DNA from: Sphingobium terrigena
Lineage (GTDB): Bacteria; Pseudomonadota; Alphaproteobacteria; Sphingomonadales; Sphingomonadaceae
DNA length: 32,041 bases
Direction: 5' to 3'
Assembly: GCF_003591655.1 (NCBI RefSeq)
Contig: NZ_QVRA01000035.1
Span: 1-32,041, forward strand
The position numbers and the translations under genes were made by a program. The number at the start of each line of letters is the position of its first letter. Positions within the stretch are counted from its first letter, which is position 1. The notes below the pieces were generated by a model. It was not told the origin of the DNA and searched no databases. It saw only the letters and a program-made list of their open reading frames with translations. This document shows positions 1 to 7,795 of this stretch, one piece after another.

Positions 1-1359
1 ACGCCGCCGATGACATCGACATGTTCGCCGATCGAGATCTGGTCCTGCACATAGAAGGCCGTGGCGTCGGCATTTGTCCGGATAGACCGGTAGCCGGTGT
101 TGGCGGTGGTGCGCAGCGTGACTGGCGGCACCGTGATTCGGTCAGCCAACGCGACAAAGACGCGCCGCCCTCCATTGACGATATCACCACTTCCGAAAAA
201 GCCATTGATCCGCTGGTTGCGCGTGCGCTGATCGCCATATTCGAAGCCGGCGAGCAGCACGTGGCGGACGGGGCCGGTGGTGACGGTCCAGACGAGATCG
301 TTCTGGTTGAGCAGGTTTTTGCGCGTCGTGGGATCGCTATAGGCTTCAAGGCCGACGCTCTGGACGCCCCCGCGCAGGGTGACCGGGGTTACCGCGAAAG
401 TGTTTCGATAGAGCTTGTCATAATCTCCGTAGAGGACGCGACTGGTTACGGTCAGGTTGTCGCTAAACCGATGCTCGATGCGCCCGCTTAGGACCTTAGC
501 CTCGAAATCGCTGACGTTGAATCCCGGCACACCAAAAAAGGTATCGCGAAAACCGGTAAGGGGGCGTGACGGGCTGGTCAGAGAGCCTTGGGCAGCCGAG
601 GGAACGCCTCGATCGATCGTGCGCTTGTCATTGTTGTATTCGAAGCCCAGGTCGATCCGTGTGGTGCCGCCTAGCGATACGGCAAAGGTCGGATTGATCG
701 CGAGCCGGCGTCCGTCGTAGAAGTCCCGGTTGCTGTTGAACTCCTCATAGACGGCGTTCAGTCGAGCCGAGGCGGACTGGCTGATCGGTTGGTTGATGTC
801 GGTGTCGATATACCATGCGCCATATGTATCCGCCGAACCGCTGCTACTGATGAAGGCGTTGGCACCGGGGCGCTTGGTGACGCGGTTGACGATCCCACCC
901 CCACCACCGCGGCCGAAGATCATTGCGTTGGGACCTTTCAGGACCTCGATCCGCTCTGCGTTGTAGAGGCCGCGGTAATATTGCACGTCGTCACGCAGGC
1001 CATCGACAAAGAAGTCTGCGGTGCTGTTGTTGCCGCGCAGAATGATCTGATCGCGGTGACCCTCACCCTGAGATATCACCGCGCCGGGGACATAGCGAAG
1101 CACGTCGGCGATCGAGCGCATAGCTTGATCGTCAATCTGCGCCTCGGTGATGATCGATGCCGCCTGTGGAACGTCCTTGAGACTGGTCGGAGTGCGGGTG
1201 GCGGTGCTGGTCGCATCGACCTGGTAGCCGTCCCGGACGCCGGTGACGATGATTGTTTGGCGTGCGTCCGTAGCCGGGGGAGCTGGCTGGTCCTGGGCCG
1301 TTGCGGGCACGGCCATTAATCCAAGGCCTAACGCGCCGCTTAATGTACTTTTTTTTCAT
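1..1359 (-). CDS. TonB-dependent siderophore receptor, N-terminal part (frameshifted at start, runs off window)
   Basis: This is an outer-membrane, TonB-energised receptor, probably for an Fe(III)-siderophore (Fiu/catecholate type). Seen: the minus strand is open without a stop from about 1316 to the window edge. It encodes a plug domain with typical motifs: IIVTGVRDG (TonB-box region), LKDVPQAASIITEAQI, IADVLRYVPG, IILRGNNSTADFFVDGLRDD, RIEVLKGPNAMIFGRGGGGG and GIVNRVTKRP, then beta-barrel sequence. The start ATG at 1359 follows a strong AAGGGGG ribosome site. However, eight A's at 1349-1356 put ATG one base out of frame with the signal peptide KKSTLSGALGLGLMAVPA; seven A's would restore it. 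As read, the ATG frame stops at 1132. The first in-frame ATG (1316) would lack the export signal. The cause may be a phase-variable tract, a mutation or a sequencing error. The C-terminus lies outside the window. Confidence 0.85.
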
Positions 1360-1368
1360 TTTACCCCC

Positions 1369-1385
1369 TTGCGAATCGTTCTCAA
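1369..1385 (-). promoter_or_regulatory. Fur-box-like operator
   Basis: Imperfect palindrome TTGCGAATCGTTCTCAA, close to the TGAGAAT-type arms of proteobacterial Fur boxes. It abuts the ribosome site of the siderophore receptor. Fur binding here would give iron repression, as expected for such receptors. Inferred by eye only. Confidence 0.5.
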
Positions 1386-1607
1386 TCTGTGCGCCGCCCT
1401 ATGATATATGCAACTGCTTCGCAATAGCCGATGTCTGACTTGAAAGTGCGTGATGAAGGTAATGGTGCGCATCGACCCCCTAAGTTGGAGACGCCCGAAC
1501 GGTGTGCCGCCAGATCGGTGAGCAAGCCCTGCCGTCGCTCACCAGATTAGGGGGCGAGTTCGGGATCTCGGCGCCTGCGGTGGTCGTTTCGCTAGTGTCG
1601 CGCCTCT

Positions 1608-1635
1608 ATATGTGATAATGTCCTTTATCATATAC
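1608..1635. other. dif-like 11-6-11 bp inverted-repeat site (candidate recombination core site or operator)
   Basis: Left arm ATATGTGATAA, centre TGTCCT, right arm TTATCATATAC. The right arm reverse-complemented agrees with the left at 9 of 11 positions. An 11-6-11 layout with TAA/TTA inner ends is the geometry of XerC/XerD dif sites and other tyrosine-recombinase cores. It lies about 60 bp upstream of the gene pair that includes a tyrosine recombinase, so it may be that enzyme's core site. It could instead be an operator for the ribbon-helix-helix-like protein. The rest of 1386-1697 holds no recognisable gene. Confidence 0.4.
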
Positions 1636-1697
1636 TCCAGTGGATCCGATGGAGCCGTTTAAACGGAGCGGAGATCTACCGCTAAGAGGAAGGTCAC

Positions 1698-2069
1698 ATG
1701 ACTGACGACGAGGCTTTCGCCCACAACTACGCCGAGCGCGAACAGGCCAAGGCGCTGCGTGAGCAGGCGCGCGCGGGCGGCTTGCGTTTCGAGGCGTATC
1801 TTCCTCCGGATATGGCCGACTGGCTATTGGAACGGGTCGAGCGCGGCATGTTTGTTGATCCGTCCGAGGCGGTGTTCGCGATCGTCAAGAATTTCATCGA
1901 GCTGGAGCCGCATCGCGATTTGCGCGACGAGCTGCTGCGCCGGATGTTGCAGGCCGCGATCGACGATCCGAGGCCACGGATTCCGCATGAAGAGGTCTGC
2001 TCCAGAATGGAGCGTTGGCTTGCCGAGCCGCGCGCCGAGGCGGCGCGCTGGGAGAAGATCGCACCATGA
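1698..2069 (+). CDS. Small ribbon-helix-helix-like protein upstream of recombinase
   Basis: A 123-residue acidic protein behind a good ribosome site (AGAGGAAGG before ATG 1698). Residues about 30-70 (RFEAYLPPDMADWLLERVERG followed by FVDPSEAVFAIVKNFIELE) look like the strand-helix-helix of a ParD/CopG-type DNA-binding fold, with a long helical C-terminus. Family assignment is tentative. Its stop overlaps the recombinase start by four bases (ATGA), so the two are translationally coupled and probably work together. No toxin gene is adjacent, so a toxin-antitoxin role is not supported. It may regulate the recombinase or act as its accessory factor at the palindromic site upstream. Confidence 0.7.
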   Translation: MTDDEAFAHNYAEREQAKALREQARAGGLRFEAYLPPDMADWLLERVERGMFVDPSEAVFAIVKNFIELEPHRDLRDELLRRMLQAAIDDPRPRIPHEEVCSRMERWLAEPRAEAARWEKIAP

Positions 2070-3028
2070 ACCAGCTCGTCCCCCTCCCCTCACCCGGCTT
2101 GGCGTTGCCGGCGCTGATCGCGGCGGCCGACGAGCGCGCACGGCTGCGCTTTCTTGAGTTCTTCGCCGTCACAATCCGTAATCCCCATACGCGCCGCGCC
2201 TATGCGCGCGCCGCGAGCGAGTTTTTGGCCTGGTGCGAAGCACGCGGCGTTGCCTCAATCGCCGGCGTGCAGCCGCTCCATGTCGCGGCCTGGATCGAGG
2301 CGCTGGGGCGCGAGGTGAGCGCGCCCACCGTCAAGCAGCAGCTCGCGGCCGTGCGCCACCTGTTCGACTGGCTGGTGACGGGTCAGGTGGTGCCGGTGAA
2401 CCCGGCGGCATCGGTGCGCGGACCGGCGCACAGCGTCCGGCGCGGCAAGACGCCGGTGCTCGATCCCAAGGAGGCGCGAGCGCTGCTGGATGCGATCGAC
2501 GTGGGGACGCCGGCAGGGTTGCGCGATCGGGCGCTGATCGGGCTGATGGTCTATTCGTTCGCGCGGATTGGCGCGGCGCTGGCGATGCGGGTCGAGGACG
2601 TGTTCATGCAGAATCGGCGGCTCTGGGTTCGGCTGCACGAGAAAGGCGGCAAGCGGCATGAAATGCCCTGCCACCATAATCTTGAGCATTATCTGGCCGA
2701 ATATCTCGACGGCTGCGATCTGCGCGCGCGCGCCAAGGGGCCGCTGTTCCGCACGATCGCACGCGGGACTAAGCGACTAAGCGACACCCCCCTGCCCCAG
2801 GCCAATGCGTTCGCGATGGTGCGCCGGCGCGCAGCGGCGGCCGAGATCGGTACGGCGATCGGCAACCATTCGTTCCGCGCGACCGGGATCACCGCCTATC
2901 TGAAGAACGGCGGCACACTGGAGACGGCCGCGACGATGGCGAACCACAGCTCGACCCGCACCACTCAGCTCTACGATCGCAGACCCGATGACGTGACGCT
3001 CGACGAGGTGGAACGGGTGCTGATCTAA
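2066..3028 (+). CDS. Tyrosine site-specific recombinase (XerC/XerD-like integrase)
   Basis: A 320-residue tyrosine recombinase, the usual XerC/D length. An N-terminal SAM-like core-binding domain (about residues 22-110) is followed by the catalytic domain. The catalytic set is visible: Arg167 (SFARIGA), Lys196 (EKGGKRH), His268-x-x-Arg271 (HSFRATGI), His294 (MANHSS) and nucleophile Tyr303 (TTQLYDRR). The enzyme should cut and rejoin DNA through a 3'-phosphotyrosine intermediate. I chose ATG 2066 over an upstream in-frame start because it gives the standard length and an ATGA overlap with the preceding gene. All catalytic residues are present, so it looks active. It is shorter than phage-type integrases and lacks an arm-binding domain, which fits dif-like simple sites. 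Its target is unknown; the 11-6-11 palindrome at 1608-1635 is a candidate. Confidence 0.9.
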   Translation: MNQLVPLPSPGLALPALIAAADERARLRFLEFFAVTIRNPHTRRAYARAASEFLAWCEARGVASIAGVQPLHVAAWIEALGREVSAPTVKQQLAAVRHLFDWLVTGQVVPVNPAASVRGPAHSVRRGKTPVLDPKEARALLDAIDVGTPAGLRDRALIGLMVYSFARIGAALAMRVEDVFMQNRRLWVRLHEKGGKRHEMPCHHNLEHYLAEYLDGCDLRARAKGPLFRTIARGTKRLSDTPLPQANAFAMVRRRAAAAEIGTAIGNHSFRATGITAYLKNGGTLETAATMANHSSTRTTQLYDRRPDDVTLDEVERVLI

Positions 3029-3419
3029 GGGTGACGGAAAACCCCGTCAGCAAGGTTGTCGTACGGTTTGCCAATCCGGCGGGTTTTTCCGTGCAGTCTG
3101 ATCGAGAGCGCGGCGGTGGTGATCGGCGGAAGGGTGAGGGGCGGAGATTCATGTGATTTCCATTAGGTTAATCTGTTCGTGCAGCCGCTGCCGCAGCGGA
3201 CCGTCTTCTGGCCGCGACGATCAATAACGGATTATCCGCCTGCTTACGCTGACCAAGTCGCATGCCCGTCGCCGAATTGATCCCGTGGCGGCTGCACACA
3301 TCGCTGTCGCCATGCCCGCTTCCTGCTCCGCGCCTCTTCAATTTATCGTAGAAGCTTTTGATGTGTCTTATTAAAATCCTTGGCTTGCCGCTCTCGGTCA
3401 GACGATGATTGGACGGATT
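3029..3419. other. Gene-less stretch after the recombinase
   Basis: No convincing coding sequence in either direction. A weak hairpin (TGACGG, loop, CCGTCA at about 3031-3048) follows the recombinase stop, but no clear T-tract is next to it. The stretch separates the plus-strand recombinase module from the 3' end of the minus-strand dehydrogenase operon. Confidence 0.5.
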
Positions 3420-3827
3420 TCAGTTCACTTTCGTCCATATCTGCGATTTGCACATGATCCGCCCTGTCAGGCACCCCTTTCCCTCCATCCGCCGATCGTC
3501 GAGCGTGGTGATTGTTCCAGAGAAGGTTTGGCCGATGTCGGGTACAAAAACACTGCCGCGCCACACGCCCTTCTTTTCAGGAACAAAATCGCGAAACAGG
3601 ATCAGACCTACCAGATCGTTTGTCCCGCCGCGCCGCGCATCCGCCTTGGCTTTGTCACTTGCCCAGACCACGACCCCGCACATTCTGCTTCCGCACGGCT
3701 GGGCTCGCACATGTACGCTGTCCTGCGGATTCTTCCACACTCCGAAAGAAGCGCGCTGTGCCTCGACGGACGCAGATGTTGCAAGTAGCAGCATGGCTGC
3801 CAATACGAAACTGAACCTCATCGCCAT
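3420..3827 (-). CDS. Secreted DUF2147 family protein (divergent copy)
   Basis: A 135-residue exported protein. The signal peptide (MRFSFVLAAMLLLATSASVEA) has a likely cleavage site after VEA. The mature part carries DUF2147 hallmarks: FGVWKNP near the start, the CGSRMCGVVVW cysteine motif, GSVFVPDIGQTFSGTI, and the closing GCLTGRIMCKSQIWTKV. DUF2147 proteins form a small beta-rich, lipocalin-like fold in the periplasm, and their biochemical role is not established. It starts six bases after the GMC dehydrogenase stop, so it is the third gene of that operon. ATG 3821 is an alternative start with better spacing to GAGGAA. A second DUF2147 gene lies at 21637 beside fadL. That repeated pairing suggests a job in handling hydrophobic substrates (inference). 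Confidence 0.82.
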   Translation of the reverse strand: MAMRFSFVLAAMLLLATSASVEAQRASFGVWKNPQDSVHVRAQPCGSRMCGVVVWASDKAKADARRGGTNDLVGLILFRDFVPEKKGVWRGSVFVPDIGQTFSGTITTLDDRRMEGKGCLTGRIMCKSQIWTKVN

Positions 3828-3833
3828 TCTTCC

Positions 3834-5411
3834 TCAAGGCCGGATCATCATTTGCGCGACATTTTCCGCGATCGCCATGGTAGGCGCGTTAGTGTTGCCC
3901 GACACGATCGACGGCATGATCGATGCATCGACCACGCGCAAACCGTCAATGCCACGTACACGGGCTGCCGGATCGACCACGGATGCCGAGTCACTGCCCA
4001 TGCGGCATGTTCCTACCGGATGATAGATTGTTTCAGCGCGCGCGCGGATGTCGTCGATCAGAGCCTCGTCGGTCTGGACCGCGGGTCCCGGTCGCACCTC
4101 CTCGCGCAAGTGACGGGCGAGCGCCGGCGCATGAAGGAGCTTGCGGGCTAGCTTCGCGCCATTCAGCAAGACGCCCACATCATCGGGATGACTGAGATAA
4201 TTGCCCTCTATGCGCGGATGAGCCGTGGGATCGGCGATCTTGAGCCCGATCCTGCCGCGGCTCTTCGGTAGAAGGTCGCAGACATGCACGGTCATTCCGT
4301 AGCCGAAGGCTGTCTTGCGGCCATGGTCACGCAGGATCGCCGGCAGGAAATGGAATTGAAGATTGGGCCGCTCCCGGCCGGCGTCGGATTTGAGGAAAGC
4401 GCCGCCCTCCGAGGCATTTGACGTCAATTCGCCTTCATGATGAAGGAAATAGCTCCATGCGCCGCGTATCGCACGAGGCAGGAAACTGGGCGCCACCCCA
4501 AATCCTTCGCGATCGGCCGTGGTTGCCACAGCCGTATAGTCGAGGTGATCGGCGAGATTGGCTCCGACTTCGGGCGCATCCAGAACGATCTCTATGCCAT
4601 GCTGCCTGAGTTCGCTCGCCGGGCCGACGCCCGACAGCATCAGAATCTGCGGCGAATTGACCGCGCCAGCCGAAAGGATCACCTCTCCACCGGGGCGCAG
4701 CAGCAGGTCCCGGCCGCCGACGCGGACCCCGATGGCGCGACGGTCCTTGAACAGTATCCGTTCGACGAGGCCGTTCGTTTCGATGGCGAGATTCTTGCGC
4801 GAGCGAGCCGGATCGAGAAACGCTCGCGCCGTGCTGAACCGTTGCCCGTCTTTCTGGGTCACCTGATAGACACCAAAGCCTTCCTGGCTCACGCCATTGA
4901 AGTCGGGATTTCGCGGGTAGTGCAGTTCCACCCCAGCTTCGACGAAGTCTTCCGTAAGTGGGTTCACTCGCCCAAGATTGGAGACGCAAAGTGGCCCGGC
5001 ATTGCCATGATGCTCGTCGTGGATAGCCTGATTGTTTTCGAGCGCGATAAAAAGCTCGCGCATGCGCGGCCAGTCCCAGTCAGCTCCGGCGGCCGCCCCC
5101 CAGCCCTCATAGTCCGCCCGATCGCCGCGAATGTAGACCATTGCATTGATCGAGCTGCTGCCACCCAGCGTCTTGCCGCGCGGCCAATAGAGCCGCCGGT
5201 TGTTAAGGTGAGGCTCGACTTCGGTCTCACAGTTCCAGTTCACCCATCCCGTGCGGGCAATGACGCTGACGCCAAGCGGCATGTGAATGAAGGGATTGCG
5301 ATCGCGCGGCCCCGCCTCGATGAGGCAGACAGCTTTATCCGAATCAGCAGAAAGGCGGTTGGCCATGACGCAGCCGGCCGAGCCGCCGCCAATGATGATA
5401 TAGTCGTACAT
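3834..5411 (-). CDS. GMC family FAD-dependent alcohol dehydrogenase (AlkJ/choline dehydrogenase-like)
   Basis: A 525-residue glucose-methanol-choline oxidoreductase, normal family length. It has an N-terminal FAD-binding Rossmann motif (GGGSAG, residues 8-13), GMC signature 1 (about 78-96, GKTLGGSSSINAMVYIRG) and GMC signature 2 (SAGAVNSPQILMLSGVGP). The catalytic His is at about 464 (YHPVGTCRMG), with Asn near 507 (SGNTNAPTM). The family oxidises alcohols to aldehydes using FAD and passes electrons to quinones or oxygen. Close relatives include AlkJ (medium-chain alkanols) and polyethylene-glycol or polyvinyl-alcohol dehydrogenases. The start at 5411 follows GGGG and sits four bases after the aldehyde dehydrogenase stop. 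An upstream TTG in frame overlaps that gene and was rejected. Pairing with an aldehyde dehydrogenase implies alcohol to acid in two steps. The exact substrate cannot be told. Confidence 0.9.
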   Translation of the reverse strand: MYDYIIIGGGSAGCVMANRLSADSDKAVCLIEAGPRDRNPFIHMPLGVSVIARTGWVNWNCETEVEPHLNNRRLYWPRGKTLGGSSSINAMVYIRGDRADYEGWGAAAGADWDWPRMRELFIALENNQAIHDEHHGNAGPLCVSNLGRVNPLTEDFVEAGVELHYPRNPDFNGVSQEGFGVYQVTQKDGQRFSTARAFLDPARSRKNLAIETNGLVERILFKDRRAIGVRVGGRDLLLRPGGEVILSAGAVNSPQILMLSGVGPASELRQHGIEIVLDAPEVGANLADHLDYTAVATTADREGFGVAPSFLPRAIRGAWSYFLHHEGELTSNASEGGAFLKSDAGRERPNLQFHFLPAILRDHGRKTAFGYGMTVHVCDLLPKSRGRIGLKIADPTAHPRIEGNYLSHPDDVGVLLNGAKLARKLLHAPALARHLREEVRPGPAVQTDEALIDDIRARAETIYHPVGTCRMGSDSASVVDPAARVRGIDGLRVVDASIMPSIVSGNTNAPTMAIAENVAQMMIRP

Positions 5412-5415
5412 GGAT

Positions 5416-6846
5416 TTACCCCAGAAAGCGTTTGGCAAGTCGGATCAGACGCGCTGCCCGGCCCGAATAGGGAGGAAAGACGAGAGGCAGAGCGGAGAAG
5501 CGGTTCTGGAGAACGGCGCGCTCATGACTGAAAGTCCGGAACCCGTGATGGCCATGTGCCGCCCCGATCCCGGAATTGTTCACACCGCCGAACGGCAGAT
5601 GATCGTGGACGTATTGGACGATGGTAAGGTTGACGCCTGCACTGCCGGAAGTCGTGGCCGCCAGGATATGATCCACTCTCGCCCGGTCACGATCGAACAC
5701 ATAAAGCGCCAGCGGCTTGGGTCTTGCGTTGATCCGACCGATCACGGTTTCAATGTCATCATAGGTCAGGACCGGCAGGACGGGACCGAATATCTCCTCA
5801 TGGTCGATCGCCGCCTCGGGAGCGATCGCCTCCAGCACTGTGGGCGCCAGCGCCCTTCCCTGCCTTTCGCCGCCGACAATGATCCGCCCGCCCGTGGCCA
5901 GGGCATCCGCAATCAGGCCCCCCAGTCTGTCCGCATGGCGATCATTGACGATCCTTGCGAGATAGGGGCTCGTCATGCCCGAACCATAAGCGGCGGCGAT
6001 CCGGCGGCGCAGCGCTTCCACGAACCGGTCGCGGATCGAAGCGTGGACGAACACATGATCGGGCGCGATGCAGGTTTGACCGGCATTGGAGAATTTGCCG
6101 AAGGCGATCCAACTGGCGGCCGTCTCTATGTCGGCATCCGGTCCCACGATCGTGGGCGACTTGCCACCCAGTTCCAGCGTAACGGAGGTCAGGTGGCGGG
6201 AGGCTGCCTGCATTACGACTTTCCCGACCTCGGGGCTGCCGGTGAAGAAGATATGATCGAAGGGCAGCGCGAGCAGGGCCTGAGACATCTCCTTCCCGCC
6301 GAGGGCGACGGTAACCAAGTCTGGCGGAAATGTGTCGGCGATCAGCCGCGCGATGACGCCCGAGGTAGCAGGTGTCATCTCCGAAGGCTTCAGGATAGCG
6401 CTGTTGCCGGCAGCAAGGCAGGAGACAAGCGGCCCCAGGCAGAGATTGAATGGGTAATTCCAGGGCGCGATGATAAGGCACACGCCGCGTGGCTGCGGCA
6501 CGATCCGTCCGGCCGTGCCGAAACCGATCAATGTCGGTCCGACATGGACTGGCCGCATCCATCGGCGCAGATTACGACGGCTGTGGCGGATTTCCTGCAT
6601 GACCGGAAGAATTTCCGTCAGAAACACTTCGGCCTCCGGCTTGCCGAAGTCGGTCGCCATGGCCTGGACGATCTCCCCTTCGAACTTTCGTATGGCAGCC
6701 GCGAGGCGCGCCAGCGCAGCGCGTCTTTCAGCAAGGCCAAAGCGCATCCGGCGCTCGTCCGACATTGCCTTTTGCGCGGTGAAGAGCATTTCCACCGGGC
6801 GGCCATCACAGGGTTCCTGCGAAATCGAATGGCTCTCTTCAATCAT
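5416..6846 (-). CDS. Aldehyde dehydrogenase, class 3 / coniferyl-aldehyde dehydrogenase type
   Basis: A 476-residue NAD(P)-dependent aldehyde dehydrogenase of the short class-3 (fatty or coniferyl aldehyde) branch. Seen: APWNYPF with Asn130, LKPSE with Lys153, the FFTGSPEVGK cofactor loop, general base Glu225 (TLELGGKSP), catalytic Cys259 (NAGQTCIAPD), EEIFGPVLPV, and the hydrophobic tail typical of fatty-aldehyde enzymes. It should oxidise the aldehyde made by the neighbouring GMC dehydrogenase to the acid, ready for acyl-CoA activation. First gene of a three-gene operon (gaps of 4 and 6 bases). The start is not certain: ATG 6846 has a weak ribosome site, and ATG 6789 is an alternative that would remove 19 residues. 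A truncated regulator is divergently encoded 89 bases upstream. Confidence 0.9.
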   Translation of the reverse strand: MIEESHSISQEPCDGRPVEMLFTAQKAMSDERRMRFGLAERRAALARLAAAIRKFEGEIVQAMATDFGKPEAEVFLTEILPVMQEIRHSRRNLRRWMRPVHVGPTLIGFGTAGRIVPQPRGVCLIIAPWNYPFNLCLGPLVSCLAAGNSAILKPSEMTPATSGVIARLIADTFPPDLVTVALGGKEMSQALLALPFDHIFFTGSPEVGKVVMQAASRHLTSVTLELGGKSPTIVGPDADIETAASWIAFGKFSNAGQTCIAPDHVFVHASIRDRFVEALRRRIAAAYGSGMTSPYLARIVNDRHADRLGGLIADALATGGRIIVGGERQGRALAPTVLEAIAPEAAIDHEEIFGPVLPVLTYDDIETVIGRINARPKPLALYVFDRDRARVDHILAATTSGSAGVNLTIVQYVHDHLPFGGVNNSGIGAAHGHHGFRTFSHERAVLQNRFSALPLVFPPYSGRAARLIRLAKRFLG

Positions 6847-6906
6847 TTCATTCTCGTCGAAAACATGACCTTCGCGCGAGTCTTACGAGCGCAAAAGCAA
6901 TAGGGA

Positions 6907-6924
6907 ACTACACGAACATGTAGT
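6907..6924. promoter_or_regulatory. Inverted repeat between divergent regulator and dehydrogenase operon
   Basis: ACTACA, six-base spacer CGAACA, TGTAGT: perfect six-base arms, 11 bases upstream of the regulator ATG and within the 89-base divergent promoter region. A plausible operator for the MalT/LuxR-like protein or another regulator. Sequence symmetry is the only evidence. Confidence 0.35.
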
Positions 6925-6935
6925 ATCGACCCGAC

Positions 6936-7667
6936 ATGGGCCTGGGAACCGAATGGACTCCAACGCTGCTTTCGCGACTGGCGGAAACGGCACTTCGCCG
7001 TGTGGAATTGACCGCGCGCGTCAGCCTGCTGCGCGCACCTTGCGGCTACGGCAAATCGGCGACGCTCGCGGCCGGTTGGAAGGAGGCGGCGGACACTGGT
7101 CGCCCGGCGCTTTGGGCAAGTCTTGCAAGCGACGACACAAAGAAGGGCACCCTGCGTCGCCTCGCCTTTCAGGCCGGAACCGCCGCGGACATCGAGTCCA
7201 TTCTCCAATGGATATGGCATCAGGACAGGCCCGGGATTATTTGCCTCGATGATGTTCAGGAAGCGCCGCATCTCGAAACGCTGACAAGAGACATGATGGA
7301 TGCTCTTCCCGATGATTGGCGAGCGGTCCTTGCAACCTCCGCCCCCTGGGGATTTGGCGTCCTCAACGCTGACTGGCAGGAAGTCGGCCCCGATGCCCTG
7401 GCCTGCCGCGCCCAGGATCTGAAGGAATTGATCCGGCTCCCTTCAGCCCTCGACCGGATCATATCGGACACACAGGGTTGGCCCGCATTGTGCCGCATCG
7501 CGGGCCGTGTATCCCACCGGATGCAGCCACTGCATTTATGGCCCGAGATCATCTGTTATCTCGATCAGATGGTGTTGGCGCCCTTATCGCCCGCTCTGCG
7601 CACATGGCTGAAAAAGGCGGCATTAATCGCTCCCCTCGATGCCGAAAGCCACGATTTTGCCCTGCGC
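6936..7667 (+). pseudogene. MalT/LuxR-like STAND regulator, N-terminal remnant cut by IS21 element
   Basis: The first 244 codons encode the NTPase part of a large MalT-type transcriptional activator: Walker A APCGYGKSA (residues 34-42), Walker B-like IICLDDVQE (about 101-109), and a TQGWPALCRIAGR-like sensor segment. Proteins of this family are usually about 800-900 residues, with superhelical repeats and a C-terminal LuxR helix-turn-helix. All of that is missing because native sequence ends at the IS21 terminus (about 7667). The frame runs on through the element to 7895, adding some 75 unrelated residues. Without the DNA-binding domain it cannot act as a normal activator. Placed divergently from the aldehyde/alcohol dehydrogenase operon, it probably once controlled it (inference). 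Confidence 0.8.
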
Positions 7668-7672
7668 GTGCC

Positions 7673-7743
7673 GATTCCGATGAAGCCGCCCCTCGTTTCC
7701 GAGATGATTGCGCCCCTTCGTTCCGAGATGATGTCGCCCCCCC
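7673..7743. repeat. Left-end terminal repeat units of IS21 element no. 1 (three copies)
   Basis: Three units of about 22 bases begin near 7673, 7695 and 7720, each GATTCCGA/TTTCCGAGATGATTGC/TTCCGAGATGATGTC followed by GCCCC. They mirror the right-end units and are the expected IstA binding sites. Confidence 0.8.
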
Positions 7744-7795
7744 GGAGACAGGGCCGTGCTGGCTACGTCTGTTGTTATTTCGTTCGTGCCGGCCG

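Noticed and set aside
1132..1359. 75-codon minus-strand frame starting at the receptor ATG
   Set aside because: It is the out-of-frame product of the eight-A run. Its Arg/His/Pro-rich sequence is meaningless, whereas the shifted frame encodes a signal peptide and TonB plug.
1698..2069. Type II antitoxin (ParD-like) call for the small gene before the recombinase
   Set aside because: The fold may match, but no toxin gene is present; the partner is a recombinase, so a toxin-antitoxin label would mislead.
3834..6846. Polyethylene-glycol degradation (peg) operon
   Set aside because: The GMC/ALDH pair is compatible, but the other peg genes (pegB receptor, permease, ligase, AraC regulator) are not arranged here and the ALDH is of the class-3 type. 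Not supported beyond similarity.
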